Below are positions 6,962-14,331 of a stretch of 21,049 nt of DNA, one piece after another. The notes beneath the pieces are model-generated. The model had not been told where the DNA came from, searched no databases, and saw nothing but the letters and a program-made list of their open reading frames with translations. The translations under genes and the position numbers were made by a program. How positions within the stretch are numbered: position 1 is the first letter of the stretch; the number at the start of each line of letters is the position of its first letter. Source of the DNA: Bacteroidales bacterium (lineage in GTDB: Bacteria > Bacteroidota > Bacteroidia > Bacteroidales > Bacteroidaceae); contig SFJN01000022.1 of the NCBI GenBank assembly GCA_004555055.1, positions 1 to 21,049 on the forward strand. The letters are read 5' to 3'.

Positions 6962-9900
6962 TTACTTCACGATGTACTTCTTGCCACCGATGATGTAGAG
7001 ACCGGCGGGGAGGTTCTTCGTGCTGTTCATGCGTACGCCGGAGATGCTGTAGATGGTGTTCTCCTTGCGGTTGTCGATGATGTTGATGATGCCTGTTTCA
7101 CCGTAGATAAGACCGTTGCAGACAAGGGTGAGGTCACCGGCTTCGGTCACGGGTTCCATCTTGGTGAAGTATCCGGTACCAGCTGCAACTACGTCGTTCT
7201 CCTCGGAAACGAGAACCGACTTGTGGTTGTCAGCGAAGATACCGTTACCGGCGGCAAGTTTAACACTTTCGAATACGCCGACAAGACCCTTTTCTTCGTT
7301 GGGAGTAGTGGTCTTGGCACACTCGGAGAGTTTCACGCCTTCGGGCTGGAAGAAGAGAGCTGCGGTCTGTTCGTTGCCTTCGTTGGGAACGAAGATGTAA
7401 GCGTTACCGGCCTTGAGAGGAGTACCCTCAGGAACTGCAACAAGTTCGATGTGGTTGTTGCTAGTATTCTGTCCGAGTACGGTGTAGAATGCACCGAAGT
7501 CGGTGTAGGTATCCATCTCAACGGGGAAGGTATAGGCCTGGGGAGCGTCAGGATAAGCTACTTCGAAGAGCATACCGCTGTTCTCGAGCTTGTCGTTGAC
7601 TTCGTCTACATCCTGAGGTTCGAACTTGAATGCGCTGTTGTCGCGGCCGGAAGCAGAGTTCCATGTCACGAGGACATTGTTGCCAGCGGGCTGGGCGTTC
7701 ACATAGTAATAGTCGTTGTATGCATCTTCTTCGGCGAGAACGAGGTTGAAGCAACCGGGTTCCTTGGCGAAGCGGATACCGAATACATAGGGTTCGTCGC
7801 TCTGGGCTATGATGGTCTTCTTGCTGACGGGAGCAAGATAGCGGCCGGTGTAGAGGTTCTTGTAGGTGTATCCACCGTCAACCTTCTCAACGAACCAGTA
7901 GCTACCGGGACGGAGGTCGGTGTTGGCCTCGTCGGCGCCACCACGGTGATAAACGTGGTTCGTGGTAGAAGAATAATTAGCAGTGATTACGCGGTCCACA
8001 ACGCTTTCGTTGCTCGACTGGCTGCGGATGACATAGAGTCCGTTTGCAGGCACATGGAGGGCAGCGTTGAAGGCGTCGATAGCAGCATCGAGAGCAGCCT
8101 TGGCAGCATTGATTTCGTCGTTGGTCATTACGGGCTTCACGGCAGCCTCGGCAGTAGCGATGGCTGCTTCGAGGGCAGCAATGGCACCGTTCTCATAATA
8201 TCCGAGTCCGTCGCCTTCGACAGCACCGTCAACAAGAGCCTTGGCCTCGTCGATGGCATTGGTCAGACGTTCGGGAGTGGGATAGTATTCGAGGAACTTG
8301 GCATAAGCTTCTTCGAGCTGCTTGAGGGTTTCCTCAGATGCAGCACCGTCGGCAATTTCTTCCTTGGCGAGTTCGATGGCCTCCTTCAGCTCCTTGAGGA
8401 CATCCTCGGGAACGGCGCTGATGATGGACTCATCCATATTGAGGGCGGCCTTGTAGAGACGGAATTCAGAACCGTGGAAATACTTGTTGCCGTTGGGAAC
8501 GTCACCGTCAGCGACACGGGTCTTGACAGCCATACGGATGTACTTCACAGGTTCGCTCAGAGCCACGCTCATGAAACCAACGGTGTTGGCGGCTTCTGTC
8601 TGCTCGTCGGCAAGAGTATATTCGAAGGTACCCTTTCCGAGTTCCTTCCAGGTCTGCTGCCAAGCGTTGAATTCTTCGGCAGTTGCAGCACCTTCGGCTT
8701 CGTTGACCTCGAGGTCAGTCTCGTTGTTGGTACCCCAGATTACCACATCCTTCGGAGCACCGTTGTTGTTGCTGGCACGCTTCACCCACTTGAAGATGAG
8801 TTCGCTTTCGGGATTCTCGATGGTCATCTGCAGGAAGTGGTCGCCCTTCCAGGATGCGCTCCAAGTAGAGTGCATATAGGTATTCTTGTCGCCGTCGAAG
8901 AGGGCGTCGAGAGAACCTTCGGAAGTTTCGTTCATCGGGCAGGCAATCTGGTCCACGCTGGTAACGAGACCGTCGAGTACGAGGCTACCGGTCTTTGCGG
9001 TTTCGCTCTTGGTGCCGTCAGCATTGAGGGCATCGTACGAATAGCCGGCGGCAATCTGGTCTTCAGCCTTCTCCACGAGTGCGCGGAGGGCAGCCAGACG
9101 CTGGGGACCTTCGAGGTTCTGCTTCAGCAGTTCAACCTCGTCTTCGGTGAGGGTTTCTACCTTCCAGCAGGAACCTCCGACACGCCAGTCCCAAGCTACG
9201 ACGTTGTTCACGTCGCTCGAGCAGTGGAGACCCGAGTAGTCAGCGGGGAAGCGGGCATCTTCGGAAGCCACGGTAAGTTCGGGGCTGTAGAAGCTGAACC
9301 ATCCGGGGAAGTTGGGGTTGGCAGCGATGGTGAAGGCTACCTGCGGGGTGTCGTGCATTACGACAGGGCTGTAGGTCTTGGGGTCCTTGCCAATGTACTT
9401 GCCGGTTTCGATGTTCTCGAAGTAGTAGAGTTCATTGCCTTCATCGTCGGTGGTACCGCTCTTGAAGGCATGCCATACGAACTTGGCGGTTTCGTAAGCC
9501 GTCTTGTCGAGGCTTTCGAGCCAGAATTCCACTTCGTCATCAGCCTTGTACGACCAGCGGAGGTTGGCATCGCTGCTGTTGACAACAGAACCGTCGTAGA
9601 TGGCACCGTCGTCGTAGTTCGAACCGTTACGTCCCCAAGGATATGCAGCCTCGGTCCAGTTGGGGCTGGGACGCATGGAGCGGAGGATGTAATAACCTTC
9701 GGTCAGACCCTTACCGCTGTTCTTGAAGGCTTCAAGGGCGGGCTGGAGACCTTCTGCGATGGCATCGATTTCAGCATCAGAAAGGCTGAGTTCGCCATTG
9801 ATGACGAGGACGGCCTTCTCCCAAAGGTCCATAAAGGCCTGGTAAAGGTCGGCATCATATTCGCCGGCACCGGTACCGAGCTGGTATTCGCTCAGGTCGA

Positions 9901-10657
9901 GTTCCATATCACCGTTGGTGATTTCGAAGATGATGGCCTCGAGGCTTTCTACAGCCGACTGCTCAGCAGCGACGTAGAGCACCCAGGTGTTCTTGTTGTA
10001 GTCCGTTCCGCGCGAAGCACCACCGGTCTTGGCACCCTCGCCGAGGCCGAGCAGATAGGTATAGGTGCTTTGGGGATCGTCATCATAGTCGGGAGCAGCC
10101 GATGCAATGACTACGGCATTGTCAGCGGTACAGTAGGTAGCGGCGCTGAGGTCGAGGTCCCATTCATTGTCAATAGCCTCGTGTACGATGGCATCGATAC
10201 CGGTGTATTCTACAGGCTCACCATCCTCGTCGTAGCCTGAATAAGAAGCTTCGGGGTCCTGGACGTCGGCCTTGCGTACAGCCACCTTCCATGCACGTTC
10301 TACAGCAGGGCCGTAGAAATTCGACTGGGAAGGAGCATAAAGGTAAGTGCCGTCATAGCGCTTTACATAGTAGACGGTAGCACCGTCAGCGGCGGTTTCG
10401 CCGGTCGAAACGAACTGATAGAGGTTATCAGTCGTCAGGTTGTTGCTCGTGGAGTGAAGACTTCCGGACAGGAAGGCGGTGTAGCCTCCAAGGAACGACT
10501 GTCCTCCCTGCAGGGCGTACCACTTGCCGGCTTCGATGCCGACAGTTTCTACGTCTACGGGATCGGTAGCGTCGAAGGTCCAGAAACGTGCTTCAGCATT
10601 CACGGTTCCAGCTGCCAGCAGAAGACCTGTGGCAAGAGCGGAATAAAGATGCTTCAT
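6962..10657 (-). CDS. Large secreted modular surface protein with sorting-type C-terminus
   Basis: A 1231-residue protein with a signal peptide (about 1-22; KHLYSALATGLLLAAGTVNA). Three similar beta-rich modules, of the type that begins GLY(V/I)IRS and contains a YxxxNxxTGxYL-like core, can be seen around residues 36-200, 315-500 and 869-1017; they resemble ricin-type trefoil lectin modules. Between them lie helical Ala/Glu-rich spacers (about 247-314, 500-535 and 742-866, the last FIVAR-like) and one discoidin (F5/8 type C)-like domain (about 567-739; DALFDGDKNTYMHS). The tail (about 1200-1231) has IYSISGVRMN and LPAGLYIIGGKKYIVK, like type IX secretion sorting domains. No catalytic motif is recognised. 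I infer a surface carbohydrate-binding or adhesive role. It is preceded by a very long non-coding gap and ends near a shared terminator. Confidence 0.85.
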   Translation of the reverse strand: MKHLYSALATGLLLAAGTVNAEARFWTFDATDPVDVETVGIEAGKWYALQGGQSFLGGYTAFLSGSLHSTSNNLTTDNLYQFVSTGETAADGATVYYVKRYDGTYLYAPSQSNFYGPAVERAWKVAVRKADVQDPEASYSGYDEDGEPVEYTGIDAIVHEAIDNEWDLDLSAATYCTADNAVVIASAAPDYDDDPQSTYTYLLGLGEGAKTGGASRGTDYNKNTWVLYVAAEQSAVESLEAIIFEITNGDMELDLSEYQLGTGAGEYDADLYQAFMDLWEKAVLVINGELSLSDAEIDAIAEGLQPALEAFKNSGKGLTEGYYILRSMRPSPNWTEAAYPWGRNGSNYDDGAIYDGSVVNSSDANLRWSYKADDEVEFWLESLDKTAYETAKFVWHAFKSGTTDDEGNELYYFENIETGKYIGKDPKTYSPVVMHDTPQVAFTIAANPNFPGWFSFYSPELTVASEDARFPADYSGLHCSSDVNNVVAWDWRVGGSCWKVETLTEDEVELLKQNLEGPQRLAALRALVEKAEDQIAAGYSYDALNADGTKSETAKTGSLVLDGLVTSVDQIACPMNETSEGSLDALFDGDKNTYMHSTWSASWKGDHFLQMTIENPESELIFKWVKRASNNNGAPKDVVIWGTNNETDLEVNEAEGAATAEEFNAWQQTWKELGKGTFEYTLADEQTEAANTVGFMSVALSEPVKYIRMAVKTRVADGDVPNGNKYFHGSEFRLYKAALNMDESIISAVPEDVLKELKEAIELAKEEIADGAASEETLKQLEEAYAKFLEYYPTPERLTNAIDEAKALVDGAVEGDGLGYYENGAIAALEAAIATAEAAVKPVMTNDEINAAKAALDAAIDAFNAALHVPANGLYVIRSQSSNESVVDRVITANYSSTTNHVYHRGGADEANTDLRPGSYWFVEKVDGGYTYKNLYTGRYLAPVSKKTIIAQSDEPYVFGIRFAKEPGCFNLVLAEEDAYNDYYYVNAQPAGNNVLVTWNSASGRDNSAFKFEPQDVDEVNDKLENSGMLFEVAYPDAPQAYTFPVEMDTYTDFGAFYTVLGQNTSNNHIELVAVPEGTPLKAGNAYIFVPNEGNEQTAALFFQPEGVKLSECAKTTTPNEEKGLVGVFESVKLAAGNGIFADNHKSVLVSEENDVVAAGTGYFTKMEPVTEAGDLTLVCNGLIYGETGIINIIDNRKENTIYSISGVRMNSTKNLPAGLYIIGGKKYIVK

Positions 10658-10967
10658 GGCGTTTTTGATTTTTGAAGTTAAAACAGATATGATTTTGAAG
10701 TATATGTGTTTTGCGTGACTATTGCGACGAAGGTTAAGCTACCATGAACTTCAAGGCAAAAGCAAATGCAGAGATTGGGGATTGCTCCCGGATTGCATCG
10801 GAGAGAAGAAGTCCATTATGGCGGAATGACCGCACCTGTCTTTTCAAACATAAAAAAGATATGCTTAACCGGTCTGTTCAGATTCTTTTTCCCTGTTTCT
10901 CTGTCACATTTTCGCTTTCAAAGTGTTTTTATTATAGCGTAAGATGGTTTCTAAAACGATAGCTTTG

Positions 10968-11015
10968 TTTGTAAATTACGCGTTACAAATTTACTCATTT
11001 TTCATATCACCCAAC
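10968..11015 (-). promoter_or_regulatory. Candidate promoter with overlapping dyad operator
   Basis: On the minus strand, GTTG (11012-11015), an 18-base spacer and TAAATTTG (10986-10993) make a plausible Bacteroidetes promoter directed at the secreted-protein gene, with a leader of about 320 bases. Two nested perfect dyads overlap it: TTTGTAA (10968-10974) with TTACAAA (10983-10989), and GTAAATT (10971-10977) with AATTTAC (10988-10994). A dyad over the -7 box and start site is a typical operator position. Confidence 0.4.
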
Positions 11016-11244
11016 ATTTCTTAAAAAAAACAAACGCTATTTTTTCTTTTCCTCCTCGGATTTTGTAACCTTTGCTTTGCTATTTATGAACCTCCAAGAC
11101 CCGGACAAGAGGTACAAGCCATGAGATTCTTCCACCCCAAAAGACCGGGCAAATCATTAAGAGAGACTGTGGCAAGCAACGGGAACAAACCTTTAGGGAG
11201 GAGTGAAACAAGGGGCCACACCATGGTCCTTACGGGAAACGGAA

Positions 11245-11299
11245 ACACCGGACTTCCTTGAGGCAGGCATCTGCACCTATATCCAAAGAAGTCCGATGT
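11245..11299. repeat. Long hairpin built from inverted copies of a repeat motif
   Basis: ACACCGGACTTCCTTG (11245-11260) is followed after 23 bases by CAAAGAAGTCCGATGT (11284-11299), its reverse complement at 14 of 16 positions. In a minus-strand RNA both mismatches become U-G pairs, giving an unbroken 16-pair stem. The loop can form a further small hairpin (GCAG 11263-11266 with CTGC 11271-11274). The right arm is also the exact reverse complement of 11581-11596, which ties this hairpin to the array there. Confidence 0.6.
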
Positions 11300-11410
11300 G
11301 GCATCTCACGGAACGTTTGTCTTTCTCCTCTCTAAACACTGTTCGAAAATCTCCCGCCCCCCCCGCACCAATGCCCACGAACCTGCGTCTGGGATTAAGC
11401 GTTATCGGAC

Positions 11411-11424
11411 GAGTGTGCAATTTT
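11411..11424 (+). repeat. Dispersed repeat GAGTGTGCAATTTT, copy 1
   Basis: This 14-mer recurs exactly at 11908-11921. Weaker similarity extends about 20 bases to the left (a GATT...CGGA pattern) and into a T/C-rich stretch on the right. It is non-coding in all frames as far as I can see. Confidence 0.5.
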
Positions 11425-11578
11425 TTCCGACGGCCGTTTTCTGACGCTTTCAGCCTCCCAGACCCCGTCGTTAACGGGCCGAGAAGGGCCTCGGAAGCCA
11501 CCAAGACCTGGCTCGTCCCGAAATATCGCAAAATCGGGGACAAGGGGATTTTGGCGTCGTTTTCGGCCGGAAAACCGA

Positions 11579-11665
11579 AAACATCGGACTTCTTTGCCCA
11601 AAAGTACGGATGTTTGGCATGGAAAGTACGGATGTTTATGCTCAAAAGTTCCGATGTTTTTGCGC
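11579..11665 (+). repeat. 22-base-period tandem array with an inverted leading copy
   Basis: Three direct units begin at 11600, 11622 and 11644, exactly 22 bases apart: AAAAGTACGGATGTTT, GAAAGTACGGATGTTT and AAAAGTTCCGATGTTT, each followed by a six-base, less conserved linker. Just before them lies an inverted copy, ACATCGGACTTCTTTG (11581-11596), which can pair imperfectly with the first direct unit. A perfect GTTTTCGG/CCGAAAAC hairpin (11559-11582) abuts it. The period is not a multiple of three, which argues against coding. It resembles a cluster of binding sites or iterons; the function is unknown. Confidence 0.6.
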
Positions 11666-11907
11666 CGAAACAGGCCTATTTTGCACGCTTTTTATGCTGC
11701 TTTGGGGGCTTTTTGCCGCAAAATCCAATGAATCCGCCGAAGATTAGCGCACTTCAATCAGACAGGTTTGACAACACCAAATGGCAAAACGCGAAAATTC
11801 CGGCCAAAAATCACTCTAAAAGGGACACGATGCCTTGTCAAAATTTTTGAAGGTTCACAACATCCCCAGCAGGCGTTTGACAGACCGGATTTGGGCGATT
11901 CCGGAAG

Positions 11908-11921
11908 GAGTGTGCAATTTT
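11908..11921 (+). repeat. Dispersed repeat GAGTGTGCAATTTT, copy 2
   Basis: Second exact copy of the 14-mer at 11411-11424, 497 bases downstream in the same orientation, within a similar local context (CCGGA upstream, T/C-rich downstream). Confidence 0.5.
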
Positions 11922-12064
11922 CTTTTCCCCTCCTTTGGCCACCTGCATGAAGAATACCGACCAACACCGCCAAATAGGCTCTCCGTTCAAGAAAAAAGTG
12001 TTGATGATGCATTTCCGGAAAGAAAAAAAGGGATTCCGAATAAAGCCGTTCCGACATTTTTCTT

Positions 12065-12072
12065 TATCTTTG
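12065..12072 (+). promoter_or_regulatory. Candidate -7 box for the barrel protein/thiL unit
   Basis: TATCTTTG fits TAnnTTTG. A start about seven bases on would leave a leader of roughly 160 bases before the ATG at 12238. No good -33 box is visible about 20 bases upstream. Confidence 0.4.
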
Positions 12073-12204
12073 CAGCCAAAACGGGATTGAAGAACCTGAA
12101 GGGTACCACGGCCAGCCCCATAGCACGGCTCCACGATTGCCCGCACGCCCTGCAAACCAGCCTATGGGACAGCAACAACAACCGGCCACCAGCCCACCTT
12201 ATTT

Positions 12205-12221
12205 ATTTATAGAACATCCCT
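12205..12221 (+). repeat. Second copy of the left-edge end motif
   Basis: ATTTATAGAACATCCCT is identical to 168-184, the right arm of the inverted-repeat element at the window's left edge. Here it stands alone, 16 bases before the start codon of the outer-membrane protein gene. It could be a solo element end or a shared untranslated or regulatory motif. Confidence 0.5.
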
Positions 12222-12237
12222 ATAACACAGACAACAC

Positions 12238-12831
12238 ATGAAAAGAAAACTCGTAGCAACGGCCCTCTTCGCCATGATGGCCACTGCCGGATGGGCACAG
12301 TTCGAAACAGGCACAAAATACATCGGCGCATCCATCTCCGGTCTTTCCCTGGGCTATAGCAAAGCCGCAGACGTCTCCTTCGGCCTTGACGCCACCGGAG
12401 GATACTACTTCTCTGACTGCTGGCTCCTGAAAGGCAACTTCGGATACGGCCACAAGAAGTCGTACGACGACCTTACCATCGGTGCAGGAGTGCGCTACAA
12501 CTTCTATCAGAACGGCGTCTTCCTCGGCGCCGGACTTGAATACCAGTTCCAGAACTTCGGAAAAAAGACCGTCACGGAGATTGTAAAAGTACCGGAATGG
12601 GAGATTAACGAGGAGACCGGAGAAAAATACCTTACAGAAAAGTACGAGGAGCGCGTTGTAACCCGCAAGTACCGCGAGAACAACATCCGTATCCCCATCG
12701 AAATCGGATACACCTTCTACCTCAACCAGCATATCGCCATCGAACCTTCGGTTTACACCAAGCTCTCTCTGAACGACTTCAACGACGGCACGGAATTCGG
12801 ACTGCGCATCGGACTCGGTTACTACTTCTGA
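12238..12831 (+). CDS. Small outer-membrane beta-barrel protein
   Basis: A 197-residue protein with a clear signal peptide (KRKLVATALFAMMATAGWA, cut near residue 20/21). Alternating aromatic and small-residue strands follow (GLSLGYS, FGLDATGGYYF, GAGVRYNFY, FLGAGLEYQF, IPIEIGYTFYL, LRIGLGYYF), and the protein ends in the C-terminal phenylalanine typical of outer-membrane barrels. Length and strand number suit a porin-like eight-stranded OMP barrel. Residues about 109-148 form a highly charged insert (Lys/Glu-rich, with EINEETGEK) between two strands, probably a long loop or hairpin outside the membrane. The gene lies 90 bases before thiL on the same strand, so the two may be co-transcribed, but a functional link is not evident. 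Confidence 0.85.
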   Translation: MKRKLVATALFAMMATAGWAQFETGTKYIGASISGLSLGYSKAADVSFGLDATGGYYFSDCWLLKGNFGYGHKKSYDDLTIGAGVRYNFYQNGVFLGAGLEYQFQNFGKKTVTEIVKVPEWEINEETGEKYLTEKYEERVVTRKYRENNIRIPIEIGYTFYLNQHIAIEPSVYTKLSLNDFNDGTEFGLRIGLGYYF

Positions 12832-12921
12832 TTCTCCCGGTTCTGATCCTCCCGGCACAGCGGTTCCGAGAAGGGAAAGCTGTACAAAAGAATCCCAAGC
12901 TCCATTTTCCATCACGTAAAC

Positions 12922-13971
12922 ATGCAGATATCTGAACTGGGCGAATTCGCCCTTATCGACCGGCTCACCAAGGATGTGCAGCTGCACAACGCCTCTACAG
13001 TAAAGGGTATCGGCGACGACTGCGCCATAGTAGACACCACACAGAGCGCCGGACGGGCACTGCTCACCACCGACCTCCTGCTCGAAGGCATACACTTCGA
13101 CCTGGTCTACACCCCCATGCAGCACCTGGGATACAAGGCTGCCATGGTGAACATCTCCGATGTCTATGCCATGGGAGGCACCCCACGACAGATGCTCGTC
13201 AGCGTGGCAGTGGACCGTCGCATCACCGTCGAGGCTCTCGACGACTTCTACGCCGGACTCCGCCTGGCTTGCGAACGCCATCATGTCGACATCGTCGGAG
13301 GCGACACTTCATCCACCCTCACCGGAATGGTCATCAGCATCACCGTCATGGGCGACGCTCCTACCGACGAAGTGGTCTGCCGCAGCGGAGCCAAGGATAC
13401 CGACCTCGTCTGCGTGAGCGGAAACCTCGGTGCCGCATACCTCGGTCTGCAACTCCTTGAACGCGAAAAGGCCATCTATTTCGACCAGCTCCGCCAACAG
13501 CCGCAAGGTACACAGCTGCCTTTCGAGCCCGACTTTGCCGGAAAAGAATATCTGCTCGAACGCATACTGAAACCTGAAGCACGGCGCGACGTCATCGAAA
13601 ACCTCAAGAAGACGGGCATACACCCCACATCAATGATCGACATCAGCGACGGCCTCTCGTCCGAACTGCTGCACATCTGCAAGGCTTCGGGCTGCGGATG
13701 CCGCATCTTCGAGGAGCGGATTCCCATTGACTACCAGACGGCATCGACGGCCGAAGAGTTCAACATGAACGTCTATACCTGCGCACTCAACGGCGGCGAA
13801 GACTACGAACTCCTCTTCACCGTACCGCTTGCCGACCACCAACGCATTGCAGAAATTGAAGACGTGAAGGTCATCGGACACATCACACGCCAGGATTTGG
13901 GCACCCTACTCGTCACACGCGATGGAGGCGAATTCGAACTGAAAGCACAGGGCTGGCAGCACAATTCTTGA
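12922..13971 (+). CDS. thiL: Thiamine-monophosphate kinase
   Basis: Phosphorylates thiamine monophosphate with ATP to the active cofactor thiamine diphosphate; cytoplasmic. The 349-residue product has the PurM/ThiL family signatures: GIGDDCAIVD (29-38) with the metal-binding aspartates D32-D33, TTDLLLEGIHF (49-59), NISDVYAMGG (77-86), VGGDTSS (125-131), DISDGLSSEL (near 238) and LNGGEDYELLF near the C-terminus. Length is at the upper end of normal. No thiamine riboswitch precedes it: there is no recognisable CTGAGA or ACCTGAT-like core in the 90-base gap. It follows the barrel protein gene, while other thiamine genes are not in the window. Confidence 0.96.
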   Translation: MQISELGEFALIDRLTKDVQLHNASTVKGIGDDCAIVDTTQSAGRALLTTDLLLEGIHFDLVYTPMQHLGYKAAMVNISDVYAMGGTPRQMLVSVAVDRRITVEALDDFYAGLRLACERHHVDIVGGDTSSTLTGMVISITVMGDAPTDEVVCRSGAKDTDLVCVSGNLGAAYLGLQLLEREKAIYFDQLRQQPQGTQLPFEPDFAGKEYLLERILKPEARRDVIENLKKTGIHPTSMIDISDGLSSELLHICKASGCGCRIFEERIPIDYQTASTAEEFNMNVYTCALNGGEDYELLFTVPLADHQRIAEIEDVKVIGHITRQDLGTLLVTRDGGEFELKAQGWQHNS

Positions 13972-14041
13972 GCAATTGCAAAGTGCAGTTGGATAAAACG
14001 AGCCATAAAGTACAAAAACCCTGAAAAGTTTCCGCATTTTC

Positions 14042-14072
14042 TTGCACAGAAGCAAAAGTCGCCGTACCTTTG
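14042..14072 (+). promoter_or_regulatory. Promoter of tRNA-Phe
   Basis: TACCTTTG (14065-14072) is a perfect -7 box, with TTG of CTTGCAC (from 14042) about 20 bases upstream as a -33 element. The tRNA starts 58 bases downstream of the box, so a 5' leader of about 50 bases would be removed during maturation. Confidence 0.65.
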
Positions 14073-14129
14073 CACTCGCAAACAAGCCACAACGGCAACA
14101 CACCGCTGAAGCGCCTGAAAATGCAACTT

Positions 14130-14202
14130 GGTGCCATAGCTCAGTTGGTAGAGCAAAGGACTGAAAATCCTTGTGTCCCCGGTTCGATTCCTGGTGGCAC
14201 CA
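14130..14202 (+). tRNA. tRNA-Phe (anticodon GAA)
   Basis: A 73-base tRNA with acceptor arms GGTGCCA and TGGCACC, a D arm GCTC/GAGC around AGTTGGTA, an anticodon arm AAGGA/TCCTT with loop CTGAAAA (anticodon GAA) and a T loop TTCGATT. Discriminator A is followed by CAG, so CCA is not encoded. The T stem CCCGG/CCTGG has one mismatch in the middle. Flanked by its own promoter and terminator, it is a single-gene unit. The reverse strand of the tRNA gives the familiar spurious PPGIEPGT translation. Confidence 0.96.
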
Positions 14203-14205
14203 CAG

Positions 14206-14238
14206 AAAAGACTTCTTCATTTACGAGGAAGTCTTTTT
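14206..14238 (+). terminator. Terminator of tRNA-Phe
   Basis: A 13-pair stem (14206-14218 with 14225-14237, one G-U pair) with a 6-base loop ends in T5 and then GTTTT. It begins three bases after the mature tRNA end. Confidence 0.88.
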
Positions 14239-14260
14239 GTTTTACATAAGCCGACATGTA

Positions 14261-14331
14261 TTGATAGAGCAAAGGGCTGGAGGCTCTGAATTCTTGGCCT
14301 TGCGTCCCCGGTTCGATTCCTGGTGGCACCA
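14261..14331 (+). pseudogene. Degenerate partial copy of tRNA-Phe
   Basis: TAGAGCAAAGG (14265-14275) and the 34 bases from 14304 to 14337 match the intact tRNA and its flank (14175-14208) exactly, but the 5' acceptor strand and first half of the D arm are missing. The anticodon region is replaced by a longer unrelated segment containing CTGAATTCTTGG. It cannot fold into a tRNA. The best reading is a decayed tandem duplicate of the tRNA-Phe gene. It has no promoter of its own, because the terminator at 14206-14238 lies in between. Confidence 0.7.

Larger units (their letters stand above)
10658..12237. other. 1.58-kb intergenic region without a credible gene
   Basis: No frame here has protein-like composition or a recognisable motif. 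The left part (to about 11080) is AT-rich and holds likely promoters for the minus-strand secreted protein: TAAATTTG at 10986-10993 with a dyad, and an alternative TATGTTTG at 10845-10852. A box-like AACCTTTG lies on the plus strand near 11066-11073. The part from about 11090 to 12000 is richer in G and C and contains several hairpins (11245-11299, 11464-11478, 11479-11494, 11559-11582), a 22-base-period array (11600-11665), a repeated 14-mer (11411 and 11908) and a C8 run (11357-11364). The right end holds the presumed leader of the outer-membrane protein gene at 12238. Confidence 0.7.

Noticed and set aside
6899..10240. 1113-residue open frame on the plus strand opposite the large secreted protein
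   Set aside because: It is antisense to a protein with a signal peptide, modular domains and a sorting tail. Its own translation is a low-complexity Val/Gly/Glu mix without motifs, as expected from the complementary strand of a codon-biased gene.
11579..11665. CRISPR array
   Set aside because: Units are only 22 bases with six-base linkers, there are just three direct copies, no spacers of 30 bases or so, and no cas gene nearby.
11203..11850. 215-residue open frame in the long gap, and the 122-residue frame opposite it
   Set aside because: Both run through hairpins, the C8 run and the 22-base repeats (period not a multiple of three), have no domain signature and no sensible start context. 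I treat the region as non-coding.
12832..12921. Thiamine (TPP) riboswitch before thiL
   Set aside because: The 90-base gap is too short and lacks the conserved TPP riboswitch cores.
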